From: Takakia lepidozioides
Lineage: Eukaryota > Streptophyta > Takakiopsida > Takakiales > Takakiaceae
Direction of reading: 5' to 3'
DNA length: 64,000 nucleotides
Assembly (NCBI GenBank): GCA_030704615.1
Contig: CM060734.1
Coordinates: 1,240,001 to 1,304,000 of the forward strand
The notes beneath the pieces were generated by a model, which worked only from the letters and a program-made list of their open reading frames with translations, ran no database searches and was not told the origin of the DNA. The position numbers and the translations under genes are program-made. This document shows positions 45,480 through 58,113 of this stretch, piece by piece (position 1 is the first letter of the stretch; the number at the start of each line of letters is the position of its first letter).

Positions 45480-46720
45480 ATCATACCCTAGTCCCCATGA
45501 CAGTCAAGCCTGCTGAGGAAAATGAAATACAGATGCTTGCATAGAGTGTAGGGTCCTCGAGCGTTCTTCATGGAAATGAAGTCCGGACAAGTGCACTCAG
45601 GAAATTTGCCTATTGTAACATTGTATGCAAGGTTATACTCGAAGATCCGGCAGTCCTCAGAGTGTACACCCTCCCGAACCCTGGAGCGGGAACATCTATA
45701 AAGCCTATGACTTACCCATGAAGCATATCTGCGCTCCGCATTTGGTGAAATTTAGTCTGCTTGCACGTTTCTTTTTTAATCTCCTATCCCACCGCTTCGT
45801 TGGATAAACATCTCTGTTCTCCGAGTTCTCATGGACTGTAGTAGAATCCGAAGTTCGTGACTGAGGCTGACTAGGGAGCGGAAGCTCAACATCCCTGGGC
45901 ACCAGCCTAAAACCAGCCCAAGTCAAAGCATCCACCTCCGCCTGGTCTAGGTTACAACCTTCAGCCACAGGCCAAACTGAAGGAAGTCCAGGCTTATCTT
46001 CTACATTATCAACCACACCACCGTGGACACACTCAAATATGTCGTCAGGACATAACCACATCATCTGTACCTTTGGTTTCACAAGAGCGCAAGGATGGTA
46101 TCTTCCCAAATAGCACGGCGCCGGTGTGCCTTCTTTCATACCAGTCTTTCGAACCACTGTCTTGCAAGGCTGTATCGTACTCCGATGGATTGCATGGTAA
46201 TAGGATCTGCAAGTGGAAGTGGTATGCGCAATGTGAAACATAGCTAGGAACTAGAGGTTGGACTCAACAACTGGCTTGTCGTGGTGCAATGGGCGATCTC
46301 CCTCATTATCAACGTCCATATAGTTCTCTAATGGTAGAGGGACATACCGTCTTCGCTTTGTGGTTCGAAGATTAAAATCAGATCTCCACGACAAGTTCTC
46401 AGCCTCGACGGCAATCTGTCCCTCATTCCCACTTAGGATCATCTTCACTTTTGAGATCCGTTTGTCCCCTTCAAGGCCGTCGGGCCTGTTGTGGAGCGGT
46501 GTTCCGTTAACAAACATTTTGGATGTCTTTGCATGCTTTGCAGGATTTTTTGATCGCGATGCAGCACGCACCAGCTTCTCCATTTTCTCTGGACCACCCC
46601 CACGAAATCGGTCATTCATGAACTCCATGTAGTTTGCATTCTGAATAACAACTCTAGTCAGGTCGTCCACTGTTGCATCGTAGAGATTCCCAGGGCCACT
46701 GCCGGAGGAAACTTTTCAAC
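45480..46720 (-). pseudogene. Second MULE-like transposase: C-terminal half with intact SWIM finger, inverted
   Basis: On the minus strand, in order: DDLTRVVIQNANYMEFMNDR (about 46665), RAASRSKNPAKHAKTSKMF, then VQMMWLCPDDIFECVHGG (about 46050), VPAPGFGRVYTLRT (about 45680) and a SWIM finger CTCPDF ... CKHLYFIF (about 45597 to 45525) with the canonical last ligand His. All these parts have counterparts in the C-terminal exons of the transposase at 18-19.5 kb. A frameshift separates VYTLRT from the finger. Orientation is opposite to the catalytic half. Confidence 0.72.
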
Positions 46721-46824
46721 TGGAGTGGACGGACTTGGGCATGTTTGTCATTGGCATGTGTGCATCGTCATCCAATGACATTTTCTGCTCGATATACAAG
46801 AAGTTAGTCCATTCATTTATAATA

Positions 46825-47190
46825 CCGTCTCATGGTTCAGCTCCGAACAGTACAAGAAAACATTCCAGGAACATCTGGAAAATGCTATCGCAGAACTGTA
46901 TCGGAGTTGGGCTTCCCCGTAAGCTGGAACAGTTCGGCGCTGAATTGTCAATCTGGGGCGTAGATGACATCTAAAAATCGACGGAAAGAAACATGTCATT
47001 TTCGAGCTATAGTGCCTCAACAAATGACTGAATATGCTATGAGAGATATGGGCTATGCGCATTTTCATTATTTAGGCTATGGGGATCAGACAGTATTTTG
47101 CCCTTCCCAGGACATTTTGTTCTCTAAGTGTTCGGCGCCGAACATCTTATGTGCAATTTTGTAGGAGTTGAAGTATTCGACGCCGAACCT
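46825..47190. repeat. Palindrome family 3, right group (linkers inverted relative to the left group)
   Basis: Copies of the palindrome are at about 46836, 46928, 47129 and 47178. The linker after 46938 (TTGTCAATCTGGGGC, then TAGATGACATCTA) is the reverse complement of the linker found at 45262-45290, which marks an inversion. Confidence 0.8.
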
Positions 47191-49970
47191 TCCTCCCTCT
47201 AGGCAATCATGTTTGCTTTAATTTTCGTTTGGGTAGTCTGAACCTCTATCTCTCTCCCCTGATTATCTCATTTTATCTGAGGTCATTGCGATGGATCTTG
47301 TTGGCATATAATTTATAATTTGTGGAGACCCACTGGAAGCTTCGTCGAACAGACAAATATTTTCTTTGGTTCTATTGTGGGCTGAGGCCTTGTGGTGGGA
47401 GTCGTGGGGAGCCTTGGGGCTCACCATGGTCCATTGGGGCCATGGTGGGTGAGGCCAATACTCACCGCAACTCATCACAGGGAGTTGAGGTTCACGGTGG
47501 TGGTTCACCATATAGGAGTTGGGCTGTTTGTGAGACCTCCGCCAGCACCTACAAAGTATATATAGGGAGTAGTAACCCCGAGAACAGTGCAAGCCCGTTA
47601 CGTGACCAAAAGCTAATGAAGGAACCAAGGGAGCCGGAAAGCGACCAAGTGTGGGGAGCTAGTCCAGACTGCCTACAACCATAGGGAATTCCCACATAGC
47701 CCACTTAGTTGAGGGCTGCGTGGGAGGGCGAGTTCAACGAGTGTCATGATCCACATGTATAGTTGCTTTGAGAGTATCATATAGTCAATAGCTTAAATAG
47801 TGTCAATCCGAAAATGGAAAATGGATTTATCCAGTTTCCATCTAGTATTCCCACACTAGGACTGCATTATCTAATGTGTGTCTCTAGTCAATGTGTTAGG
47901 AAACCACTTCAGTTGAATCTGCTTGCGCGAGCATTTAAGAGTGCACATTTAATTTATCACGATCCAAAAAACTACCCATAGTTTAGGACTCGTTTATCCA
48001 AAGCTTTCCCCTCAGATGTGCTAGAACACCATACACAGAACATTTGGACTGACCCAATAAATCTAGCAGTAGGGTACTAGGTACCCCATATTACCAGATT
48101 TAGTAATACAAGTACCTTATTTCATCCAAAGAGTGCAGTGGTTTGGTGGGAAGAGCACATTTCAAACACCTAGAATTTGGAGAGTGTTGCATTCTCGTTC
48201 CAGCGTTTTGTTGGAAGACTTTCAAAATTGGACGTACAATTCAAAGAGAACAATACGTAGTGCAAATTTCAGTTTTAGTTCCAAGTGCCGCTTTGATTGC
48301 TGGTCATGCAAATACCCTAGTTTCTCACGGTAACTCCAGCAATTTGGCAAGTAGAAGCCACAAGCGCTAGATCCATCAGAGGTCTAATAAGTAGAGCTTG
48401 TTTCTCAGGACTATCTGCAAAGTATGGACTCGGCATGGGCCACTGTAAAGGGGTCTACTTGAGGAGCTTCACCTGCATTCTTCTTTGGCAAAGGTACTCT
48501 CTACCATCTTACAATTCCTATAATCCTTAGTCCTTCTGATGCTTATTGGCCCAACTGTTGACGAAATTTAGATAATTATTAAGGATCCAACAGAACTGGC
48601 AACGATTGCTAAAACCTGTAAGGAATCCGTTTGAGGGATACCTTAATAGATTACTCTATAACTGAGAGAGAGAGATGATAGTTGGCAAGTTCAATATGAG
48701 TCTTGGATCCCATTTATGCAGCACATACAGCCGTGAGGGAGTCAACATCATAGTAAGGTACTTCTCAAACATACTTGAGAGAAAGACTGCCAACCCTAAC
48801 CCAGGATCATCTGTTCTCTTGGCCCATAATAAGAGTTAGAGGAAAAGCAAAAAGTCTAAACCCTCTCATCTGTTTGCGAAGCTAGAGATGAGGTGCAAAG
48901 AACAGACATGTATCATCGGCTTAAGCAGGTAGCAAGTGAACCTGATAAATCAAAAGCTACAAAAAAGGATAAGCAAATGCTGCAACAGAAATCCATGAAT
49001 CTCAATCTAGGAAAAGTGGCAATTTCATTGGGTTCAAAGGCACCTACCTTATCTGTACTGCTTGTTAAAGAAAATTAGGTCAACTGAGGAACGTTGGAAA
49101 TAATCCCAACATAACTGTTTCTCATTAGCTAGCAGTGAGAAATAGACTGTACTCATGTTGTTCCTGGGAAGGTTGGCTTGCCATAGCCTTACAGCCATGG
49201 CAATAAGAAAAAGAGTGATAGAGAGCAGGCAGCCCAGTGGTTGGGTGTTCGTGCCATGCCTGTGCATTGTGAATCTGCTGGACGTCAAGCAAACTTTAAC
49301 TTTAACTTCAACTTTAACTTTAACTTTAGAGTTAAGAGTATGTAATTGGAAAGATGGGTTAGCAGTAACAAGCCAAAATCACACCACATGTACAATCTTT
49401 CCTGGGACTGAGTTATACATTTCCTACTTGATTGAGAAGCCAGGAGGAGCTGCAGGAGTGCGTAATAAGCTACAGTGAAGGCTAACATTACAGTTTTAGG
49501 GGAAGAAACACAGCACGGTTTCTGCAATTACAAATTACAACCAGTTGAAAATCTAGCATAGGTTATGCACCCACCATGGGATTTAGAAATCGACACTTAT
49601 TTTGGATCAAGATTTTGAAGGCAAACCTTTTTGTCAAAGACTTAATTAAATGCACCATTGAAGACCCACAACCCCAGCTGATGTACCCTTAAGTCACAGG
49701 GTGAAAGCATCTGCCAGCACTACCACTCCGGATTGTGCGTGTTATAAAACCACAATAAGAACATGCCAGTAGGATAAGAAAACTCCCCACCATGTGTCTT
49801 CAATGGCCCCGGCACCAATCTCCATGCTGACAGCTACTGAAAATTGCAAAAAATTGAGGCAAAGACAATCTACAATTGACAACATGCGCCATGCTAGCGG
49901 GTGATGTATTTGTCCCATGATCAGTTTTCCTTTTAGGCATTATTTCCATGAGCATAAGCTTGGATTCACT
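47191..49970. other. Repeat-like and unassigned DNA 3' of the zinc-finger gene
   Basis: No gene is recognised. The part 47300-47700 has several GGTGAG/CTCACC pairs and a TATATATAGG, which could be an LTR or promoter fragment. A short open frame at 48893-49078 has no domain. A probable short retroposon is listed separately. Confidence 0.35.
49226..49333 (+). mobile_element. SINE-like repeat with (CTTTAA)n tail
   Basis: GCAGCCCAGTGGTTGGGTG resembles the A box of a tRNA-type Pol III promoter, and a weaker B-box-like GTGAATCTG follows. The unit ends in about seven imperfect copies of CTTTAA/ACTTTA (49289-49332), a typical simple-repeat tail of a SINE. Too short and diverged to assign a parent tRNA. 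Confidence 0.35.
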
Positions 49971-49975
49971 CTGAG

Positions 49976-52357
49976 CTATTTATTGTGCCTACCAGGGGTG
50001 GCCCCCAGTCCCAGATGCAGATCTAATGAGATGTCATGGATTCCTGTGCTGGTATGTGGCTGATGTTGCACAGCCCCCTGCACCTGTGTTTGAGCTCTTC
50101 GTCTCCCCATATTTTCTCTGCCTACTGGGCCAACTCGCCCTCCCTGCAGTGGGCCTGGGGCTGGCTGCCGATATTGCTGGGCGGGCAGTTGTTGGTCAGG
50201 CCTCGGATGGAAAGAAGGACCTGCATACTGGGGTCCATGCATCCCGTGTGGAGGCATAGGGAAAAAGCTAGGTGCCTCTCCATATGTATTGGGGAATGAT
50301 GGTCTGGATCCTGGAAAGCCCATGGTGATAGGACCTGAATAGAAGAAATATGACTGGGGTGCACACTGCATTCCTGATGGCACTGGGGGAGGCATCCCTC
50401 CCATCCCCGACATGAAATTGAGATTGTGATGAGCATATGGATGGCCTGGAATGACCCCACCATGCATCATGGACATGCCATGTGCAATTGGGGCCATGCC
50501 CTCAAAGGTCCCCATGCTAATCCCATGGGGAGGCAGCAGCTGTTGCCCAGGAAGGCAATGCTGAGCACCAAAGCCTCCCCTGCCCCCATGAGCTGCTGCT
50601 ATCCTGTTGGCATGCAACTGTGCACGCTTGGCTTCTTGCCGCTCTCGCTTGTGCGCATTCTGGTGGCCGCCCAGTGCCTGTGAACTAGCAAATTCCCTTA
50701 AACAGTATTGGCATTCGTACTTGCGATTCTCCCATGTGGGAGTACTTGATCCTGAGCAAACACTCAGACCTTCTGTTACTGGATGTGCCCTATGTGGCGG
50801 GCAATTTGCGTCAGACCCGTGCCCACCCTCATTGTTAGAGTCCACATCCATATCCTGCTCAAGTGCAACTAGTCCCCCTTCCCTTGGACTGCTAGTCAAG
50901 GGGGGAATTACCTTTGACTCATCTGCCTCAGAAGTCTTCTGTGCCTGCTGATTCTCCCATCTGTCACCATGCAAACTTCTCAAACCTTCCTCTCTCTGAG
51001 TCTGCGGAGGTGACGTTCGGTTCACGTTGATCCCAAACAGCTTCACTGATTTCCCTGGTCTGTGCTGATCTCCGGGAGATCTAGAGAGCCTCAGTGTATT
51101 GCCTTCCTGGCAGACACTTCTACTAACAGATGGGGGTACTCTCTCTGAATCACTTGCGGATGCATACTCATCCCTGTAGCTCTGTGAAGATACTGGGGAG
51201 CCTCCTCCTGGACTCCCTTGCACAGACATATATCGCACACTAGGGGGACTCAACGAAAGCGATGTGGTGTCCAACCTTCCCATGTCCAGCTCTGCCACTT
51301 TGTCATCCTTAAAAAATGAGATTGTTGTGTGGGCAGGTACCGCAGGAGGGCCAGTTTTTGCCTGGTTATATGCCCTGTCAGTGCCGCGGTCCTTGTCTTC
51401 TCTCCCCTCATCTGGGTCTTCATCCCCCATTCCTCCTTGGGCTCTATACACCCGAATGCAATGCTCCACGACAATCGCCCCACCCTTTTCAACCTGCAGT
51501 TTTTAAACTACAAACTCAGCTAGACAAAAAGCCTCAAGCATCAATTGCTAGCAAAAAACTTACTTTACCACCAAAAACAGCCTAGTCGGCGAGCTGGAGT
51601 CCGCACAGTTGCAACAGTGGTGCATCATGAAGGCCTTGTCTTGCTTCCTTCTACAAACTTAAGAGCGTTGTGGTTCATTGATCTGGCTCATTGCTTTTCA
51701 GACTGTAGAAATCCTAATCCAACTTCATCATATGTCCTACTCTTCGTCACCACATTTCATCTTCCTTCAAAGGCTTGTTCAGCATTTAGATAACAGGGTT
51801 GTACCAACCTGCTGCTCAACTGCGGGCTGCATTGCCTTTTCCTTGACAAAGTTGGACCCTCCAGTTTCACTGGCCATGTCAACCACAGAAGCCTCCTTGC
51901 AGTTGATGCTGGAATCCTCGCTCAGAGGCTCCCCATGGAGGGGGCAAGCTTTGCATTCAGGGCTCACCAGTTCCAGGTAGGCAGACTGCTGCCCCTTCCT
52001 TTGTCCATAATCCAAATGCTTGTTTGACTTGCCATTGTTAGTCTGCAAGTGCCGCCGGTGCAACAAATCTTGGCCTATATCTGAGTAACAATTGTGTGCC
52101 CCCAGCATATCACTCCCTGAGGGCCAGCTTACTGCGGCCACCCTTTCACCCTCCACCTCCCCCTGGGCCTCCCTCTGCGGCTTGGTGGTTGATTCCACCA
52201 ATTCATCACTGTCATCATTGCAGCAGCCTTTACTGGTCCCACTTTCATCTTCACTCTGTACCTCATTACACACCGCCTGGGAGCTCGACACATGCAAATA
52301 TACCTCCACCGGTCTTGTCATTCGATAAACAACCGCTCTCCAGCTCCCTCGCTCCAA
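49976..52357 (-). CDS. C2H2 zinc-finger transcription factor, single QALGGH finger with C-terminal EAR-like repressor motif
   Basis: Two exons on the minus strand, 52357-51809 and 51493-49976, joined in phase 0 over a 315-bp intron (CAG|GTTGGT ... CTGCAG|GTT), give about 690 residues. The single finger [20 protein letters not shown] lies about 250 residues into exon 2, with an Arg/Lys-rich extension after it; QALGGH is the plant-specific DNA-contact helix. [11 protein letters not shown] motif upstream recalls the KLFG box of the GIS/ZFP5/6/8 group, and the C terminus carries [11 protein letters not shown], an EAR-type (DLxLxL) repression motif. The rest is low-complexity, Gly/Pro/His/Gln-rich. 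Plant relatives act in the nucleus in hormone-controlled development, usually as repressors. It is longer than the Arabidopsis members. Frames are intact. The start ATG at 52355 is inferred; 5' untranslated exons may lie further right. Confidence 0.87.
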
Positions 52358-54890
52358 TAAACCACCCGATCCCCTCTCTCACTTCACCAGCTCTCCGCTA
52401 CACTACACGGGCGTTGGAGGAGTTCACCAAGCTGGTTATATGCTGTGAAGACGCAGTCGCGTGACTTCCTCACACTGCAATATCTGGTGTTACCACAACA
52501 CTGAGGCCCAATCCTCCCAATCCTCTTTTCTACAAGCCACATCCATCTTTCTGACCCTTTTAGTTCTATCAAACACAGCTGTCCAAATCTCTTCTCTTCC
52601 TTCTCTAGCCACACCCTTCCACCTTCCCATCCTGCCTCCTCACATCCTCTCAAAACAATAAAATAACCACAAGACACTTGCTTCCCCCCAAACAAGAGAC
52701 ACCTTGAAACCCCACTTGTCAAACCACGTCCAACTACCCCAGCCAGCGAGCTTTGCTAACCCTTCCATTCCCTTCCCCAAACAGCAGTCACCAAACCTCC
52801 TGCTACCAGAAGGCAGACACCTGGTTGCAGCAACTGACACACATTTTCACAGCTGCCTTGCCCTAATCAGCAAGGCAAGGACAAACAACACACCAAACTC
52901 TACTCACTCCACCAAATCCATACCAGTCTACCACCCACCAACATCTAGTTCGCATCTAGCCAGCAAGAACAAGAACACAACTAGATCTGCTGCAGAGCTG
53001 AGCTCTCTGGAAATGGATCAAGCCACGGAGGCAAGAAGACGGCAGGGAGGCTCCCCAGATGTTGCAAGGAGCTGGGTGGTGAGTGACGAGTTTCACGAAA
53101 AGGTTGCTTTTTGCGGAATGTGTGCATCATGCTGTTAGGATAAAAATAAACTGCAATCCTAATAGCATGTGCAAAACACCTGGAGCATATTCTCAATCAG
53201 AGAAACGCCTGAAGGTCATTTGTCAAAACAAGATGAGGCTCACAGATTATGCTTTAGAATGTTTTAATGCCTAAGATTTTTTTGTTCGCTACACTCCCCT
53301 AAGGCCAGCAGGACCCCCTCTGCCTATGGCATTTGCAAAGTGTACTCAACTGGTGCTGGTACAGCAGCCAGCTTTTTCATCATCAATTCCATTTTTTCCA
53401 TATACTCCTCACCAGTTTCATGCTTCTTTTGAGTGCGTCCACCTACTCAGCCAGGTTGTAGGCACTGTGATTTAGGAGGACATAACTTGACATCACACCC
53501 ATTGTATACACCAGAAGGGAAAAGTGGGGAAAAGGTTTGAAGGATCTTGGGGTGGGTACCTTTCAAGGAAACCACTCCAGCCATCTGTCAAATTGTTGTA
53601 GCCCATATTTAGGTTTTCGAAGGTTGACAAGACCTGCATAAATGAACATGGGGGATCAGCGGTTGTCCACCACACAGAAGCTACTCTATCTGTAAACAAA
53701 CAGAGAAACTGCCAATGAAAAACTGAACTTCCAGCGTTGGGCACCCCGAATCAGGACGGTAGCCCAGCCCGACTGACTTGAGGGCTGTCAGCGAAATCAG
53801 CCCCGTATGCACAACATCCCCCAGCGGATCACATGAATGACTAGAGATGAGGTCCATGACCTATGTCCTCTCCCAACATTGAACGCTGGACTCCAGTGCT
53901 GGTTGCACATGATCATTTCCTCTAAGTCTCACAGCACCAAAAATCTTAGAGTTTAATTGGATTCAATGACAAAAGAGTCAAACGAATACTCTTTTGCCCC
54001 TTTGTAAAAATGCACTACCCAGACTCACCAAGGAGCAATAAGCATGGAGAAAACCCAGTAAATATCTGATCCAACCTTTTGGTTCTCCATTTGAGGCCAT
54101 GACTAATCAAGCCCAGGGGACACTTCCCCAAGGTAATGAGAGTCATAATATTCACCTTCATGGCATCAAATACACTACCAGAGGCATCCCCTTCCCAAAC
54201 TGACTAAAAGCCAAGAGTAAACTTGCGGCAAAATAAAAGCTAAGCTTACCCTCCAAAGCCCTTCCGTAGCCCAAAACGATGAGCTATCTACGCTCCCATC
54301 ATAGAGGAGGACAAGGGAGTTCATTATACTTAGAAGAGGAAAGCAGCACATCACAGTCCCTAAAGACTAACTATCTGAAGCTCAAGTATGACACATCTGG
54401 CACCTGAAGAAACCAGATCAGCGTCCCAGCCAACAGTCTTAAGGAGCCTCCGCTCTCAAAAAAACAGGGCAAGGTAGAGTCAAAGTGTGCCAAAGACACG
54501 CTACTCAACATACCCTGTAAATTAGGGCCGAAACAGACGCAATTCGTTCGTCCCATGATCGGTTGTCTGTCTTGTGTTTCTCATTGACCTACGTGCTAAT
54601 TGCCATCAATTGAGAACTTGGGAGGCATGCCAAAACCACAACATTCATGAGACATGTAGGTCTGCGCCCAGAGGTAGGAGGAATCCAGCAACCTGGAAAT
54701 GATTGATAAATGAATATGTTCCATGATCCTTTTGGAAGTCGAACGACTTAGTTCGTCAGCGGTGAGAGGGAAGCTCTTTTGCACAAACAGGGAGCCGAAA
54801 GAGCCACATAGTACAAGTGCCGTTCAGAAGGGCTCTCACTACACTGTACGAGCTCAAAAATTACTATTTAAATCCGTGTGGATCATTTGA
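52358..54890 (-). other. Upstream region of the zinc-finger gene, no further gene recognised
   Basis: C- and A-rich DNA directly upstream (52360-53000) probably includes the promoter and leader of the zinc-finger gene. The rest is unassigned. Short open frames here show no domain. Confidence 0.4.
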
Positions 54891-54899
54891 AAGCAGAGA

Positions 54900-55440
54900 A
54901 AGGAAAACAAGCAGTAACAGACAGACACCACAACAAAACGCCCGCGCCCCACACCCCACCTCCCCACCACAGACAACCAACTAAAACCCAACTGCTGAAT
55001 TTACAGCGATCTCGTCACTCGATCAAGCAGGCGAGCAGCGATTGTCGCAGGGCGAGCGGGCAGGCCGCACTAACGCGCATGCAGCACCAGCCTGCTGGGC
55101 GCCCTTCGTCGCATTTGGGATTCACTCCCGCGGCTCGGCATTTGGGCGAGTGCCATGTGGCGGCCCGGCCGGGCTGGCGAGCGGGCCGGGGCGCGGGTCA
55201 GTGATCTCCCGCTTTATGTCGGCTTTCCGGGCCCGCGCTTGTGAGTTGCTGGCCGCACACTCGGCGCCCTCCCTTGCCGACTCAGCCCCGTCTCCACTCT
55301 CCGCCACATCTTCTGCCTCGATCCCCGCCGCTCGTTTCCTCGTTGCGCAGACGGATGACTTCCTTCTACTTCGATGTGTTCCACTCTCGTTACTTCAACG
55401 TCATACCATCTTCTTCTTTTTTAATTTATTAATATGTAGA
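54900..55440. promoter_or_regulatory. GC-rich, CpG-rich island
   Basis: GC content rises sharply between about 55020 and 55340 with many CG dinucleotides (CGGCCCGGCCGGGCTGGCG and similar). It may be a promoter or first untranslated exon of a transcript on either strand, possibly of the zinc-finger gene 2.5 kb to the left. No conserved coding content is seen. Confidence 0.35.
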
Positions 55441-55547
55441 TGGGGGACTTGGCTGTTTTAAAAACAGGGCAATCTGGGTAAGCTGGGCCTCTTAAACATT
55501 TTATGCCCCAAATGAGGTGGAGGAAAGGTCTTATCAGTAATAACCTT

Positions 55548-55990
55548 TTGCAATAGGAGGTGATTTTAACATGGTAGAAGATGAGGATGACCGCCTTGGT
55601 CCTTCTGCTCACAGTTTATCTGCAGTTGAAAGAAATTTTTGGCCATCGGGCTTCTTGATGCTACTGCCCCAGTCAGGATGAGCTAAAGTTCACCTGGTCT
55701 AATAATAGAAGTCCTCCTAACTTGTGTCAGGCCAGGTTAGACAGATTTTATTGCACTGCCTTGCTTCTACCGTGGGCAAAAAGGATTCCTATTGATACCA
55801 TACAACCTGGTTTTGATCACTCCGCAATACTAATGCTGCTCAACACCCCGGGCTCCAGAGTTAGGGGCAGGGGCTTCTTCAAACTGAACCCAACAGTCTT
55901 GCTGGACCCACTTGTGGTCCAATCTCTGGAAAGTGCCTGGACATCTGCTACCTCTCCTTCTCCTCTCCAACACTGCTTTTCCTCTCTAAG
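55548..55990 (+). pseudogene. L1-like LINE endonuclease remnant
   Basis: The fragment encodes, with frame changes, GGDFNMVEDEDDRLG (about 55556), then LKFTWSNNRSPP...ARLDRFY (about 55685-55750) and GFDHSAILMLL (about 55812). These are the order and spacing of the C-terminal half of an L1-type APE endonuclease (GDFN, TW, LDR, SDH). No RT follows, so it is a short relic distinct from LINE-A and LINE-B. Confidence 0.75.
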
Positions 55991-56289
55991 CTTCAGCTTA
56001 TCCGAAAGTGTTGCCAGGAGATCTCCAGGAAAAAGGCTGAGGAGAGCTCCAGAAAACAAAAAGCTTTGACGACATACCAGCCAGCCAAAACGGGGGATGT
56101 CGACCAATGGCCCCTCTTGCGCTGCAGCATGAGGGCCCGCACAGGCTGGGTACTGCAGGCCTCCTTGGTACTCAGCCTGCACCCGAGCCTGGGAGGCAAG
56201 GGCCGCCTGATTCCCAGCATGCAACAGACACCATGAAAGGAGACTCCAACGCCATGATAATCAAGCACCCGAATGCGTAAGCAGCAAAG

Positions 56290-57271
56290 GCAAACCATAA
56301 GCAGCAGGGCTACCCAACGGACAATCGCACTCTGCCACCAATGCTGCTACTCTATCTTTTGGCTAGTTCCCTCGTTGACCCTCCTTCTCTATGTTGGCTA
56401 TGGCCCTTGTGTTCTCCCCCTCTTATCAACGCAATGCGCACACATTACACATGTTCATCTTTGTCTCTATTACCCACCGAGCTCCCTCACACTACTATAC
56501 ACCCAACTCTTATGCTTCAAATCTCTCTGCCGCTCCCGCGGCACCCCAACTAACAACTAACCCCTCTATGCATGGCCACTGCACCCACATCCAAAGCTCC
56601 TCTCACCCCCAACACTTGCCGAGCTCCGCCGGTTGGAACATCCCACACTCCCCTTCCGATTCAAAACTCTCCTCTCCCCTCCCTCGAGACCCCACTATGC
56701 TCTGCACGATGACATCCCACACTCACCACACCCGTCACGCAAGGCCCGCCTGCAGGGCCTACCCGCGCCCGCCACCTCGTCATTCCCGTACCCACCGCCC
56801 CACACTTGTCCCGCCACCTTTTATAAAAACACCTCCCCAAAATCATTCAAATCCAACCCAAACAATATACCATCTACGCCTATATCCCAGAATCCGTATA
56901 CGCGGAAAACTAACGGCCCTCTTATCCCCTTCCCTCCACCGACCAGGCATCTTTACCAAATTACACCCCCCTATAAAAACACTAAACCTATCTTTCTACC
57001 AACGGATGTCATATAAATGTGGATGAATGTACCCCATCCAAGCCCCCCACCTATACAATGCCTACCTCCCTATTACCTCCCGTACATGTCCTACACAAAC
57101 ACATATGTTCCGCACCTCTATAAAGGGCGACCGCACACGCTACCACCCCCCCCCCCCCAAAATAAAATGGGCGCTAAATACTCCAGCATGACCCATCAAC
57201 CAACCCATCCCCAATATATTTCCCCTATATACCCCATTGGCACCAGCTCTACCATCTCCCAACCTACCCAG
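56290..57271 (+). mobile_element. C-rich DNA 5' of LINE-B ORF2, possible ORF1 region
   Basis: The plus strand is strikingly C-rich and G-poor, like the LINE-B coding strand that follows, so it is probably part of the same element. Open frames (for example 56633-57016) are Pro/Ser/Thr-rich without a recognised domain. A run of nine or more C is at about 57145. Confidence 0.4.
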
Positions 57272-57947
57272 GGTAGTTGCAGCCTACGTGGACCAAAATG
57301 AAACACACCATGAGTCCCTACAAGTACATAAAGGGGGATGTGGCGAATCCTCAACCATTGGATTCGCTTCAATTTACAATCTCAACCGTCTATGATTGAC
57401 CATTAAATATTTTATTTTCAGATCACGATAGTTTTTTTTTCAAATTTGACCTTGATCCACCCCGGGGGTTTACCCTTGGTCTATGTATTTAATGAGGTAG
57501 TGTTGATATTTCAAAGAATTCTATATGTAAAGGACTTTACGAAAATAGTTATTTTGAAGGCTCAAAATAGTACATAAAATTTATATTACTCAATATTTTT
57601 GAGTGGATGTTTTCATTCTAGATTCTTTATCCCTCAAAGCACATTTGGTCAAGTCCCCTTTTCTAATTTTCTATTAATCATGCTCTAAAAAAAGTCCAAA
57701 ACGGCTTTTTATATGGACTATACCAAATCCTTATGGACTTGTTCCAAAGTCCATAATTTCTAACCATTTGTTTTTTTGGTTATTAGACTTGGAATAGGGG
57801 AAATATATGTAGTTGAGCCTTCATAGCTTAGTCCCTTTTTACTATCAGCATTGCCATTTAGGAGTATGATAATTTACAACTAATCAAGGTCCCAAAAAAA
57901 CAGTGTTGTGACAGCATTTTTGGTCCACCGTAGGCTGCAACTGCCCC
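57272..57947. mobile_element. 0.67-kb AT-rich element with inverted termini inserted in LINE-B
   Basis: The left end GTTGCAGCCTACGTGGACC (about 57276) is mirrored at the right end (about 57919-57940), which on the minus strand reads GTTGCAGCCTACGGTGGACC; matching continues with AAAA on the inside and GGG on the outside. The interior is AT-rich and non-coding, in sharp contrast to the C-rich LINE-B on both sides. This is a MITE-like, non-autonomous DNA transposon. Target duplication is not certain. Confidence 0.7.
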
Positions 57948-58113
57948 CCACCAAATTCTTTTATCATTCACTAGCCCCTCCCACATCCTGACAATCCGCG
58001 GCACGCACCACCGGGCCAACTTCCTCACCCACAGTCCATATGGCAGACATTACAAATACCCAGCAAAATCTAAACATTATTACCATCACCCTCCCAACCC
58101 TAACTGCGCGTAT

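Noticed and set aside
47300-47700. Terminus of a MULE of the same kind (GGTGAG/CTCACC pairs)
   Set aside because: The GCTATTC...CGTGAG end signature is absent and the pairs are short and irregular.
50026-50951. Plus-strand open frames opposite the zinc-finger gene
   Set aside because: They are shadows of the minus-strand exon with the QALGGH finger.
55122-55461. Protein-coding gene in the GC-rich island
   Set aside because: Open frames on both strands follow from high GC; no conserved motif.
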